From the NCBI GenBank assembly GCA_027578815.1, contig JANBTH010000030.1, forward strand, positions 1 through 52,242: 52,242 nucleotides of DNA, written 5' to 3'. Below are positions 20,823 through 30,335 of the stretch, in pieces. Made by a program: the position numbers and the translations under genes. The notes beneath the pieces are model-generated. The model saw nothing but the letters and a program-made list of their open reading frames with translations, ran no database searches and was not told the origin of the DNA. The stretch is from Coemansia sp. RSA 1804 (Eukaryota > Kickxellomycota > Kickxellomycetes > Kickxellales > Kickxellaceae). Numbering within the stretch: position 1 is the first letter of the stretch; each line of letters starts with the position of its first letter.

Positions 20823-21028
20823 CGATTCTGCGACAGAACACCCCCCTATTAGGGACAGGGACGACGATATATCCCCCAAGGTAGGTGAGGTGGTTGTTGT
20901 GTATTTGTAGATTGCGTGTGAGAATGTGAAATATGCCATCGATTATTGTTCTATTGTGTATACTAACATGTGCTATGTTTTTTACTACCCTTGTATATTT
21001 AAATGACAATCGGCATCTGCCTTCTATG

Positions 21029-21095
21029 CACTCACCTATTGGTCATCGGCGTATGTTTCCCCCGAGTAAACAAAGGGTAGAGTTGGGATTATCTG
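21029..21095 (-). repeat. Right terminal inverted repeat
   Basis: 67 bp beginning CACTCACCTATTGG and ending GGGATTATCTG, followed by the TA duplication. It is the inverted partner of 19191-19256. Confidence 0.93.
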
Positions 21096-21283
21096 TAGGA
21101 TCTGATTTCCCAATACATTGTAGGTAAGCTTAATTTTAAGGTAAACAAACATGTTTGCTCCTTTTTTGTTGTTTATGTTTTACTGAAACTCTTTCACATT
21201 TCCCTCCTTGTCTCTTTCTTAAATTGTAACCGATTCCTCCACTATAACCTTTCTTTTTTGCTTTTACCCGCCGCCAGTTGAAA

Positions 21284-22006
21284 ATGTCCACGCGAAGACT
21301 AAGCATCTACCCCAACAGCCAGAACTTTGACGACAATCTGTTTGAGCTGCAACGGAATTTCACCAGTCTGACGAAGAATCTCCATGAGCTGAATAACATC
21401 AACCAGAACCTACTGACGTTTAACAAGAACTTTGCGGTCTTCCTGCAGGGACTGCGACTCAACAGCGAATGCTTCGAGTTTCCCGAAGCACCCAACGCCG
21501 ATTCGTACGAGCTTGCACGCAGACCAGCAACACCGCCGCCGTCGCCGCCGGTACAGCAGCAGATTTCCGCCAGAGACGCTGCGGGTAAGACACATGCGAT
21601 GGACATGGACGATGAGCCGGTGTCTGCGCTTTCGCGACCAAAGTCACTACTGCCGGCAGATGCAGGGAAACAACAGCAGCAACAGACCAAGAAGCGGGTG
21701 GTTATCAAGGCAACGGGCGGCGGCGGCAGGAGGAAGAAGCCCGTTTTCCAAACCCGCAGGATCACGGATCTCCTTGCCTCCAGGTTCCAGGGCCATCCGC
21801 ACAAGGAAACCATCGAGCGGATCCTGAAGGAGCTCCATATGAATCGCGAGGGAATGTATGTCCACGAGTTGCTTAGAGACGTTGGTGGCGGCTTGTCCCG
21901 CAACAAATGTATCGATTACTTGAACGCGTTGATGCAGACTGAGGCGGTTGTGCGAGTCAACAAGAAAGGCCACTTGTTTTACCTTGATCCTGAAAAGTTT
22001 CCTTAA
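21284..22006 (+). CDS. DAM1: Dam1-like DASH complex subunit with added C-terminal winged-helix-like region
   Basis: 240 residues from ATG 21284. Residues about 15-70 match the Dam1 domain: FDDNLFELQRNFTSLTKNL, then LLTFNKNFAVFLQGLRLN and the closing FEFPEAP. Dam1 is a subunit of the DASH ring that couples kinetochores to microtubules. The middle (71-150) is low-complexity with Pro, Gln and a basic KKRVVIKATGGGGRRKK stretch. The last ~90 residues form a second predicted domain, with ITDLLASRF, IERILKELH, MYVHELLRDVGGGLSRN and VVRVNKKGHLFYLDP. This pattern of three helices and a beta-wing suggests a winged helix, not typical of Dam1 in yeasts. An intron in the 5' leader is possible because CCGCCGCCAG precedes the start. 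The Dam1 call is good; the winged-helix call is inferred from pattern. Confidence 0.78.
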   Translation: MSTRRLSIYPNSQNFDDNLFELQRNFTSLTKNLHELNNINQNLLTFNKNFAVFLQGLRLNSECFEFPEAPNADSYELARRPATPPPSPPVQQQISARDAAGKTHAMDMDDEPVSALSRPKSLLPADAGKQQQQQTKKRVVIKATGGGGRRKKPVFQTRRITDLLASRFQGHPHKETIERILKELHMNREGMYVHELLRDVGGGLSRNKCIDYLNALMQTEAVVRVNKKGHLFYLDPEKFP

Positions 22007-23884
22007 TCAAACATATTAAACGGTATTTGGTTCATTCTCTTTGAGCACCGCGTTGTCAAATAGTGGTACTACTGCTTGAGGGAGAGAGAAATGCTAAACT
22101 GCTAGTTACTGTTTGCTTCGTTGCTGTTGGCTTTTTCTCTGGGAAAGGGGATGTGGTTACTTTGAAATTGTGTGTTCAGTAATGGAAGAACGAAAGATGA
22201 ATAGAAAACGTTGATCAAGAATAGTAGCAACAAGCTGTAATAACCACCACCGAACCACTTTGTCAGCATCAACATCAAAAAAACAAGCAAGCAGGCAGCC
22301 TGTCCATCTCATCCAAGAAAAAGAGTGGAGATACGTCTTTCTGTGGAAGATTCATTTTTAAATAATAACCTTCTTTAGCTTCTCACACATGTTGGATGAC
22401 TGTGGGAATATGAAGAACAAAAAATTAAAACATGTAGATACACTATTTCTACTGCTTGCTTACATTTGTCATTATTTAACATTTCATACACTGCTTCTAA
22501 CTTGCATGGGAATAATGATATAAAACAGGTTATAAGAATGACTTTTTTTTCTAGAGTCCGTGCGACTGCTTTAAAATAGTAAATACAACGCTTGAAATGA
22601 GGCGTAGGCTTCTTGTTGTTTTTTAGTTGGCAAGAAAAGAAAGTGAAGAATGACTTTAGATTTTTTTGAGTGCAGACGATGGAGTATTGTTGGGTTTGGA
22701 CACATACACATTCTTGAGAAATGCGAACAAGCCCCACCCCCAGTTCCAACCGCATCTCGCAATCTTTTCTATTTAACTTGTTGTTTGAAGTAGAAAGAGA
22801 TACTTGTTTACATTTGCGCTGTGAATTAGCAAGGATATCCTTAACATTGCTCAGCAACAACAGAAAAGTGGGGAGACAAGACTAAAAGTTTTTTTCTTAT
22901 CTATTTCTTCTACTTGTTATTGACAGTGCTTGTTCGCCACCCAATGGCAAGGAGAAGAAGCTAGCGGCTAAAGATTCGGGGCTTAAAATGGACTTTATTT
23001 CTTTGCTGAGTTGGGTGCAGTGTTCAAGCCCCCCGAGAACAAAATAAGAGTAACAATACATTTTTAACATGAAAGTGCTCGCATCTTAACAACCACATTA
23101 TTCAACATCCAACAATAACGACTGAATAAAAGAAAAACTACAAAACAAAAACAAAAGGAGGGGAGAAAAATACATATTTTTGCTTTTTCTTCACTACTAC
23201 TTTCTTTTTTCATGTATTTAGAATGTGTCTCCCCCGTTTTTGTTGGGCTTTATGTTGTTGCTCTGGAAACACACACGCTTTTTGGTTGATGGAAGATTTT
23301 ACACACACACGCAACAACAACATCAAGAAAAATGGATTGTTCATGAATTTTAGTTTTTTTTATTCCCAGACTGTTCTTGCTTTTTATTATTCCATTTCTA
23401 GTGTCTTTATTACCAAAACAAGTATCCTGGAAACATTTATTCTATTTGTTTTTTCTTGTTTTACAAGGCAAAAAGAAAGAACACCAATTTTCTTTCCCGT
23501 CACATAGGCCACATCATATTTTTTATTTTGGAATCTTGCAGCCAAGGTCTTCCATATTTCATTCCATCCCCATGCTCTTTTAACTATATAATTTCCACTA
23601 TTTTACAAGAAAAAGAAGGCTAGTGTGCCTGTGTCTGATAATTCCTATTTTATAATAGCGGGGTTGGTAATAGAGAAAAAGGGCTTACTTTTACCGTTCC
23701 CTTCTGTACTATCCTTCCATTGCATTGCTCTTTTGATATTGCTGTTATCGCCGTGCATTAGTAACCCACACACAAAGAGGGACGAGGGAGAGAAGAAACA
23801 GGGCACATTTACAGTCACAGCAACAGCAAAAACGCCTACTCTCCCCTCATTTTATTCCATTTTAACCCAGAAGACGCTAAGCAA
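22007..23884. other. Intergenic with a possible unrecognised spliced gene on the minus strand
   Basis: 1878 bases. On the minus strand near 22380-22530 there are exon-like features: after CCCATGCAAG comes a coding-like LEAVYEMLNNDK stretch, then a GTAAGC donor, then an acceptor ending TATTCCCACAG at 22400. A frame at 22375-22860 covers this but its translation matches no family I know. A second short frame (22102-22290, minus) encodes a hydrophobic segment. These may be parts of one small intron-rich gene or chance. The last ~900 bases should hold the promoter of the chitin synthase at 23885. Confidence 0.3.
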
Positions 23885-26800
23885 ATGGGCGACCCTGAAT
23901 GGACGGGGTCCCGGTCGTACGCCGGAGACATCATGGCCAGCAGCCGCAACATTAGCAACAATAACATGGCGGCAGCAGCAGCAGCAGCATCTACACGAAC
24001 GCTGCCGCAATACGGAATGGACACAGCCGTGGGATCCGAGCGCGGCGACGGGTCTCCGCTCAAGGCAGGCAGCGAGAACACAGCATGCAACACAGGCGCG
24101 ATTGGCGGAGAGAAGAGCCAGCATCCGGTGCACGAAACCGTCGAGGATCTGGAGACCACAAAGTCACGCCGCTGCTGGACGCACGTGACGTGGGCGCTGA
24201 CGTGGTGGCTGCCGTCGCCGTTTCTCAAGTGGTGCGGCGGCATGCGGCGGCCCGACGTGCGGATGGCGTGGCGTGAGAAGGTGGCGATCTGCGTGATCAT
24301 CTTCCTGATCTGGTGCGTGCTGCTGTTTGTGATCATCGGGCTTGGCCTAATTCTGTGTCCCAAGGAGTATGTGTGGACCATGGACGACGTGGCTTCCCAC
24401 AACTCGCCCGACGACGCCTACATTGCGATGCGCGGACGAGTCTACGATATCTCCGAGTATCTTAACCAGAAGCACGGCACCAGCTCCTACGTCGCATCCA
24501 AGGATCTGATGCTGATGTACATTGGCCAGGATGTCAACGCATCGTTCCCGCTCTCCGTGCGCACCGCATGCCCAGCGCTGGTTACGCAGAAGACCGATCC
24601 AAAGTATTCAATGTATCTCACGCCCGCCGATGTCACCGCGCTGCAGACCTTTCCGTTTACGCACAAGGTCGGCACGCTGCCGAGCTCAAAGGAGATGAGC
24701 AGCCAGTCGTTCTACGCAAAGTACGTGCTTCCGACGCTCAACCACTTCAAGAAGGGCGACCTCGTGTGGGACTATGACTGGGTGAACAGCATGCACCGTG
24801 AACAAGGCAAGTACTGGCGCGTCATCAACAAGGAGGTATTCAACCTGGAGGACTACTTTGCAACCATCGATTACCCGGGAAACACAGACGACAGCAAGTG
24901 GCGGTTTTTGAACTCGCACATTGAGAACATTTTTGACGACAAGGGCGCTGACGGCACCGACATTACCGATAAGTGGGCGCAGATTCCCTGGAGCGCAAGC
25001 GAGCGCATGGCCAACTACAACTGTATGAAGAACCTTTTCTACGTCGGCAAGGTCGATGACCGCCACAGTGTGCGCTGTCTGTTCACTAACTATATGTTGC
25101 TGGCATTTGCCTGTGTTCTGATGGCCATTGTTCTGGTAAAGTTCCTGGCTGCGCTGCAGTTTGGCACCAAGAACAGGCCAACGCCATCTAACAAGTTTGT
25201 TATCTGCCAAGTGCCCTGCTACACAGAGGATGAGGCCAGTTTGCTAAAGACCATTGACTCTTTAGCTGGTCTCTCCTATGACGACAAGCACAAGCTTATC
25301 TTTATTGTGTGTGATGGAAACATTGTTGGTTCGGGGAATGATCGATCAACGCCTCGCATTGTCCTGGACATTCTGGGCGTCGACCCAGAGTACGACCCGC
25401 CAGGTCGTGACTACCTGGCCATTGCCGAAGGATCACGCAGGCACAACATTGCCAAGGTCTACTCTGGTTTGTACGAGTACGAGGGGCACGTTGTGCCATT
25501 CATGGTTGCTGTCAAGGTTGGTACGCCAGACGAAGCAAATCGCTCGGGCAACCGTGGAAAGCGTGACTCGCAGATACTTCTCATGTCGTTCTTGAATAAG
25601 GTCCACTTCGATCTGCCGATGACGCCGTTGGAGCTGGAGATCTTCCACCAGATGCGCCATATCATCGGAATCCATCCTCGCGACTTTGAGTACATTCTAC
25701 AGGTAGATGCCGACACTGAGGTCATGCCAGACTCGCTATCTCGGCTGATTGCTGCTTGTGCTGCAGACCAGAGAATCGCCGGTATCTGTGGTGAGACGAT
25801 GCTGGGAAATGAAAATAAGAGCTGGACAACGATGATGCAAGTTTATGAGTATTTCATTTCACACCACATGGCAAAGGCGTTTGAGTCGCTGTTCGGATCA
25901 GTCACCTGTCTCCCCGGTTGTTTCTGCATGTACCGGCTGAGAGCAGCTGACGATAAACCATTGCTGATAGCCAAGCCGGTGCTGGAGGCGTACTCTGAGC
26001 TGCATGTGGATACACTACACAAGAAGAACCTCTTGTCTCTTGGCGAAGACCGTTACCTAACAACGCTGATGATGAAACATTTTCCACACACAAAGCTCAA
26101 GTTCATTCAGGATGCCAAGTGCAAGACTATTGCACCGGAGAAGTGGTCGGTGCTGATGTCGCAGCGGCGTCGGTGGATCAACTCGACTATTCACAACCTG
26201 GCTGAGCTGATGTTTCTTCCCGATCTCTGCGGATTCTGCTGCTTCTCGATGCGCTTTGTCGTGTTCCTTGATCTGTTTGGTACACTGACTATGCCAACCA
26301 CGTTGTTCTACTTTGCGTACTTGATCTACATTGCTGTCACAGGCCTGGCTGATGTCGGGTTTATCTCGCTTATTCTCATTGGTGCCATCTACGGTGTCCA
26401 GGCAATCATATTCATTCTGCGTCGCGAGTGGCAGCATATTGGCTGGATGTTAATCTACCTGCTTGCTTATCCGCTGTGGTCATTTGTGCTCCCTGTGTAC
26501 TCATTCTGGCACATGGACGACTTTTCATGGGGCAATACGAGAGTTGTCGTTGGTGACGGTAAGCGCAAGCTCATAGTGTCTGACGACAAGGCGTTTGATC
26601 CGGAATCGATACCCAGGAGAAGATGGGGTGAATACGAGGCGGATCTCACAGCTGCAGGACTTCTGAATGCGCCGCCGCCAAACATGAATCCTACGGCCAG
26701 TTCGAGCCGCGAGGACGAGCGTATGACGATGTACAGCAGACAGTCGCAGATGATAGCTGGCCAGATGCGTATGGGCAGCATGTACGGGTTCCCGGCAGCT

Positions 26801-27466
26801 GCGTCGGTTGCTGGATTCGGCGGGAATGGTGGTGGTGCCGGAGTCCGCAATTCGCAGTATGCAATGATGTATGGCTCGTCCACTCGGCCGGGCACTCCGA
26901 CAGGTTTCCCGGTTGCTGGTGCTCCTGACCACCGGTATTCGATGGCAGCCGCGATGGCCATGCAGCAGCCGTTCGACTCCACCGTCCGCTCGCAAGTGGC
27001 CTCCGTCTACGGCGGAGCACTAAGCACCGGTATTCCCGACTACTCCGGTGTTTGCTCGCCATCTCCTGCCGTCATGGCTGGCGGATCACACACTGTCGCC
27101 AATGCTGCTGGTGCTATTACTACTCAGAACATGTCCCACGAACACACTGTCATACCAGGACTCGACATTTTTGCCAATGGTGCGATGGCCTCAATGCCCG
27201 ATATGGCGCACCAGAGACCATTGTCGTTTGCTCCGATCATGTCGCAGCCAGCAATGGGGAACCCGACTGGTATGGGTGGCTCGTCTACTCCTTCCGACGC
27301 TCAGCTGGTAGAGGCCATTCGCCAAATCCTCCGTACTGCCGATCTGAACGCATTGACCAAGAAGAAGGTTCGCCAGCAGCTGTGCCAACAGTTTGGAACC
27401 GACTTGGCTGGTCGTAAGGACTTTATTAGCGATATCGTTGATTGCATTCTCTCTGGCAATCCGTAG
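23885..27466 (+). CDS. Chitin synthase, division 2, class V/VII-like without myosin motor (copy A)
   Basis: Plasma-membrane glycosyltransferase family 2 enzyme polymerising UDP-GlcNAc into chitin. 1193 residues, one exon. The N-terminus is low-complexity with a polyalanine run. A membrane segment is at about 133-157 (ICVIIFLIWCVLLFVIIGLG). A cytochrome-b5-like domain starts near 161 (EYVWTMDDVASHN), with the heme HPGG motif degenerate. The catalytic core has QVPCYTEDEAS (~441), DADTEVMPDS (~608), GETMLGNENKSW, EDRYLTT (~721) and QRRRWINST (~760). Several membrane helices follow. A Gly/Met/Ser-rich linker leads to a DEK-type C-terminal domain (DLNALTKKKVRQQL). DEK_C plus cytochrome b5 is the class V/VII arrangement. 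It is a tandem paralog of the gene at 30336. Confidence 0.95.
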   Translation: MGDPEWTGSRSYAGDIMASSRNISNNNMAAAAAAASTRTLPQYGMDTAVGSERGDGSPLKAGSENTACNTGAIGGEKSQHPVHETVEDLETTKSRRCWTHVTWALTWWLPSPFLKWCGGMRRPDVRMAWREKVAICVIIFLIWCVLLFVIIGLGLILCPKEYVWTMDDVASHNSPDDAYIAMRGRVYDISEYLNQKHGTSSYVASKDLMLMYIGQDVNASFPLSVRTACPALVTQKTDPKYSMYLTPADVTALQTFPFTHKVGTLPSSKEMSSQSFYAKYVLPTLNHFKKGDLVWDYDWVNSMHREQGKYWRVINKEVFNLEDYFATIDYPGNTDDSKWRFLNSHIENIFDDKGADGTDITDKWAQIPWSASERMANYNCMKNLFYVGKVDDRHSVRCLFTNYMLLAFACVLMAIVLVKFLAALQFGTKNRPTPSNKFVICQVPCYTEDEASLLKTIDSLAGLSYDDKHKLIFIVCDGNIVGSGNDRSTPRIVLDILGVDPEYDPPGRDYLAIAEGSRRHNIAKVYSGLYEYEGHVVPFMVAVKVGTPDEANRSGNRGKRDSQILLMSFLNKVHFDLPMTPLELEIFHQMRHIIGIHPRDFEYILQVDADTEVMPDSLSRLIAACAADQRIAGICGETMLGNENKSWTTMMQVYEYFISHHMAKAFESLFGSVTCLPGCFCMYRLRAADDKPLLIAKPVLEAYSELHVDTLHKKNLLSLGEDRYLTTLMMKHFPHTKLKFIQDAKCKTIAPEKWSVLMSQRRRWINSTIHNLAELMFLPDLCGFCCFSMRFVVFLDLFGTLTMPTTLFYFAYLIYIAVTGLADVGFISLILIGAIYGVQAIIFILRREWQHIGWMLIYLLAYPLWSFVLPVYSFWHMDDFSWGNTRVVVGDGKRKLIVSDDKAFDPESIPRRRWGEYEADLTAAGLLNAPPPNMNPTASSSREDERMTMYSRQSQMIAGQMRMGSMYGFPAAASVAGFGGNGGGAGVRNSQYAMMYGSSTRPGTPTGFPVAGAPDHRYSMAAAMAMQQPFDSTVRSQVASVYGGALSTGIPDYSGVCSPSPAVMAGGSHTVANAAGAITTQNMSHEHTVIPGLDIFANGAMASMPDMAHQRPLSFAPIMSQPAMGNPTGMGGSSTPSDAQLVEAIRQILRTADLNALTKKKVRQQLCQQFGTDLAGRKDFISDIVDCILSGNP

Positions 27467-27710
27467 AGATGAGATGTTTTTACTATGCACTATACTGTTA
27501 CTTTTTCTTCCTGATATAAAAATATATAAATTTTATTACTGCTTGGTAGCTTTGCTTTTCTTTTATAAAAATCATGAATGAAATGGAAGAAACAAATAAG
27601 AAGCATTCAACCAACACGGCCGTTTTTCCCAGTCAGTCGCTGAATGACAATAAATGTATGCTGTTTTTCTTCCTCCTTTTACCTCTACGCATGAGCCCTG
27701 TGCTAAAAAA

Positions 27711-28496
27711 TCAATTTTCCTCTTCGATCTGAGGAGCCAGGTAGAAGCGGATATGGCCAATGTCGGAGATCTTGAATTCAAACATGACCGGCGCCTCTTC
27801 GATCAGATTAATGGTGACAGTCTCTGCCAGCGGTGCAGCTTTGGCGAAGTTGGCAAGATACTTGAGAGCCAGCGAATGGCTGACAGGCTCGGTAATCTCC
27901 ACCGAAGTAGTGCTGGTGCCCTCGTCATCAATAAGCTTCTGATGCTTGAGCAGAATGCTGCCATTACCGTCATCGCCGGAGGCCGAAAACCTGACTCCCT
28001 GCTTGGTAGCATCAATAGTGACAGCGTCGCCGATACTCGAGAGATCGCGCACAATACGCGCAAACTCCTGCGAGCTCATGGTCACGGTGGCCTGGTAGTC
28101 CATGTCGGGCACATCAACGGTATCGATGTCAATGTCCATCAGCTTCAGGTTGAACTCACTGATCCTGTCCTTTCCGGCGCTCTCGAAGGAAACCATCAGT
28201 GTCTCGGCGTTATCCGTGGTCGCCTTGATGTGCACCTGGTCGTCGTTGGCTGCGCACTTGAGAATCTTGCCAAAGGACCCGAGGTTTATTCCCAGCGTCT
28301 GCGACCGGTCGCAGCGGTACTCTATGAATCCGTCGTCGCGCAGATGAAGGAACGAAAGCGCCACGTGCGACTTGTCCATCGCCTGTAGTCTGATGCCAGA
28401 CTCTGTAAAGTCAAAGTTGGCCTCATCCACCAGCTCCTTGATGGCTTCAATTATCTTCTTGAGAAGCGACGCTTGCGGAAGTTTGGCCTCAATCAT
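27711..28496 (-). CDS. POL30: Proliferating cell nuclear antigen (sliding clamp)
   Basis: 261 residues, one exon, the usual PCNA length. It forms the trimeric ring that tethers DNA polymerases in replication and repair. It starts MIEAKLPQASLLKKIIEAIK. Conserved marks include FTESGIRLQAMDKSHVALS, the interdomain loop around MDIDIDTVDVPDMDY, and FKISDIGHIRFYLAPQIEE at the C-terminus. Lys165 in ATKQGVRFSA corresponds to the ubiquitin/SUMO acceptor Lys164 of other PCNAs, shifted by one residue. It lies between the two chitin synthase genes. About 290-310 bases upstream of its start are two ACGCGT boxes, in line with cell-cycle control by an MBF-like factor. Gene symbol given by analogy with yeast. 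Confidence 0.97.
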   Translation of the reverse strand: MIEAKLPQASLLKKIIEAIKELVDEANFDFTESGIRLQAMDKSHVALSFLHLRDDGFIEYRCDRSQTLGINLGSFGKILKCAANDDQVHIKATTDNAETLMVSFESAGKDRISEFNLKLMDIDIDTVDVPDMDYQATVTMSSQEFARIVRDLSSIGDAVTIDATKQGVRFSASGDDGNGSILLKHQKLIDDEGTSTTSVEITEPVSHSLALKYLANFAKAAPLAETVTINLIEEAPVMFEFKISDIGHIRFYLAPQIEEEN

Positions 28497-28780
28497 TGTC
28501 GATTATGTTAGATAGAAGAAGATGCTTTTATGTATATAAACGATGGTAAGGATAGAAGGTCTGTTTCTTTTTGTTTGTTTACTACCTGTTGAAAACACAA
28601 ACAGTCGGGCAAGGAAGAAGAAAAATCACAGAATTATTTCAAAGATGGAGAGAGAAAAGAGAGAAAAGAAAGACCAAACAGACGAAAGAGCTTGACCAAA
28701 GCTTGTTGTGTCTTGCATCCCTCTTGTGAAACAAAATGTAGACGCGCGTACGGCTCGCGGCTCAGAAAAGGAAAAAAAGA

Positions 28781-28809
28781 AACGCGTCAACAATCAGCAA
28801 AGACGCGTT
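28781..28809. promoter_or_regulatory. Two MluI cell-cycle (MCB) boxes upstream of PCNA
   Basis: AACGCGTC (28781-28788) and GACGCGTT (28802-28809) are exact inverted copies. Each contains the ACGCGT core bound by MBF-type factors (Swi6-Mbp1) at G1/S genes in yeasts. A related GACGCGCG lies at 28741-28748. Their position about 290-310 bases before the PCNA start fits a regulated promoter. Confidence 0.7.
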
Positions 28810-28856
28810 GTTTTTTAAGCACTTGATCAAAGCAGATCAGAACACCTGATCAACGG

Positions 28857-28886
28857 TTGAGCTGAATTGAGCCGAGTTGAACTGAC
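28857..28886. repeat. Three 10-bp units TTGA(G/A)C(T/C)GAN in PCNA upstream region
   Basis: TTGAGCTGAA, TTGAGCCGAG and TTGAACTGAC follow one another without gaps, so they lie on one face of the helix. Two TGATCA-containing sequences precede them (near 28823 and 28847). Function unknown. Confidence 0.75.
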
Positions 28887-30335
28887 CCAAATCACGGTTC
28901 TGACGAGCTTTACAAAATAAAAAAGATGTGGCTTTGCTTGTATTAAAGAGCATGAAAACGTTCCAAAAATGTTCATGTGCAAGCTCAAGCCTCATCATTT
29001 TTATCTATTTTTTGGTCAAAGTCACAATGCTCTCAGCACTTGTTATTGCCAGAGAACCAGCAAGATCCAGCGTGCCAAAGACATCCTTCCTCCGCTTCCT
29101 CCCTCCCATTCATGCATCCATTGTGTATGAAAATAAAAGAATCACACAAGCACACACAAATAAAGCAATTCTCACTGCTTGTAGAAGGAATAAAGCCACA
29201 CTCTCATACAAGAGGAAGGAGGGAGGATCTTATTCATCGTACATACATTTTTCTGGTTTTTTGTTTTCCAGCGTACACATTGATATGGACCCGTGTGAGA
29301 ACATGAGCTGCATCAACACAGGTGTGGCAGCAGCAACAAAAACAACGACAACGACGCTCTGCAAAGCATTGGTAGAGTGCTTTGTTTGCCTTTGCCTTAC
29401 CTTTTTTCTATCTTTTCTCCAGTCCCAAGCTTTTTTTCTTTTTGAAAATTTCAAATTTCTATATCCAGCACGCAGGTTCTCTATTATCCCCCTTTTCTAG
29501 CTATTACGTTAGTGTATTTTGGTGAACAAGTAGAAATTCTGTCTTGTTAGCTTTACCTGTTTGATTTTTGGCTCAAGACTCGGCTCTAGAGCTGCCGCAG
29601 CACAAGAGGTAGGATTTGGCTTTAGCAGATAGATACCATTTGCCGTTTGTATCTGCCAATATTGCAATGCGCTATGCATGCCATTTTTCATATATTTTGT
29701 TGTTTTATAAATGTTTTTCATGATTTTCCTCTTTCTGTTTATCATACACTCAATACTGATTAAAATAGTAGGATGTAAAAGAACATCCCATTCAGTATAT
29801 GACGCTGTTTGTAATCATACAAATAGATGGTTAACGGTATTTGAACTTTTCTCTCTTTTTTCCCCTTCCTTTGATGGTATTGGAGACGCCGTGAAGCAAA
29901 GTATAGTATAGTACCTGATACTCATTCACTTTGATTCCGAGCATTGTAACCTGCATTGTTTGCATGTTTTCTAAACAATGAACATTTCCTTTTTGAAATA
30001 AAAAAACGGAAATAGCGTCAGTGGAAATACAAGAAAATAAAAATAAAAATAAAACTGAATGCCTGTCTAGTTTCTGCGTTCCATGTTACTGACCGCATAA
30101 TGGCAAAAGCCATTATCTACCCTTGCTTTTCTTATGCTTGGCAAGCTTTTTGAAGCTGGCATACACCGACAAAACTAAATATTCACAAGAACACACACAC
30201 ACAAAAAGTGCTACAGTATATGCTAATCCAATACCCATTGCCGTCTCTTTTTTAGCACATCGTTTACTTTAATATATACTAGTTTGAGTATTACTTATAC
30301 AGGCATATATATAGCCAAAATATTCTAAAACCTCC

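Larger units (their letters stand above)
19189..21097. mobile_element. DNA transposon with TA duplication, terminal inverted repeats and Fanzor fragment
   Basis: The element runs 19191-21095 (1905 bp) and begins CAGATAATCCCAACTCTAC. It is flanked on both sides by TA (19189-19190 and 21096-21097), the target-site duplication expected of Tc1/mariner-like and some other cut-and-paste transposons. The ends are inverted repeats of 66 and 67 bp with about 90% identity. Inside is one recognisable frame, the C-terminal half of a Fanzor nuclease on the plus strand. No transposase (DDE/DDD) frame was recognised, so the element is probably non-autonomous. It sits between the promoters of glyoxalase II and the Dam1-like gene. 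Fanzor proteins are known passengers of several eukaryotic transposon classes; the superfamily here cannot be fixed from the ends alone. Confidence 0.88.
28497..30335. promoter_or_regulatory. Divergent intergenic region, PCNA / chitin synthase B
   Basis: 1839 bases shared by two divergent promoters. The PCNA-proximal part holds ACGCGT boxes and a 10-bp periodic repeat. A small hairpin ATAATGGC-AAAA-GCCATTAT is at 30097-30116. The 191-residue frame at 28928-29500 has no family similarity and a composition like the surrounding noncoding DNA, so it is not called as a gene. Confidence 0.5.

Noticed and set aside
28928..29500. 191-codon frame between PCNA and chitin synthase B
   Set aside because: No family similarity, composition like the surrounding noncoding DNA, and another frame overlaps it.
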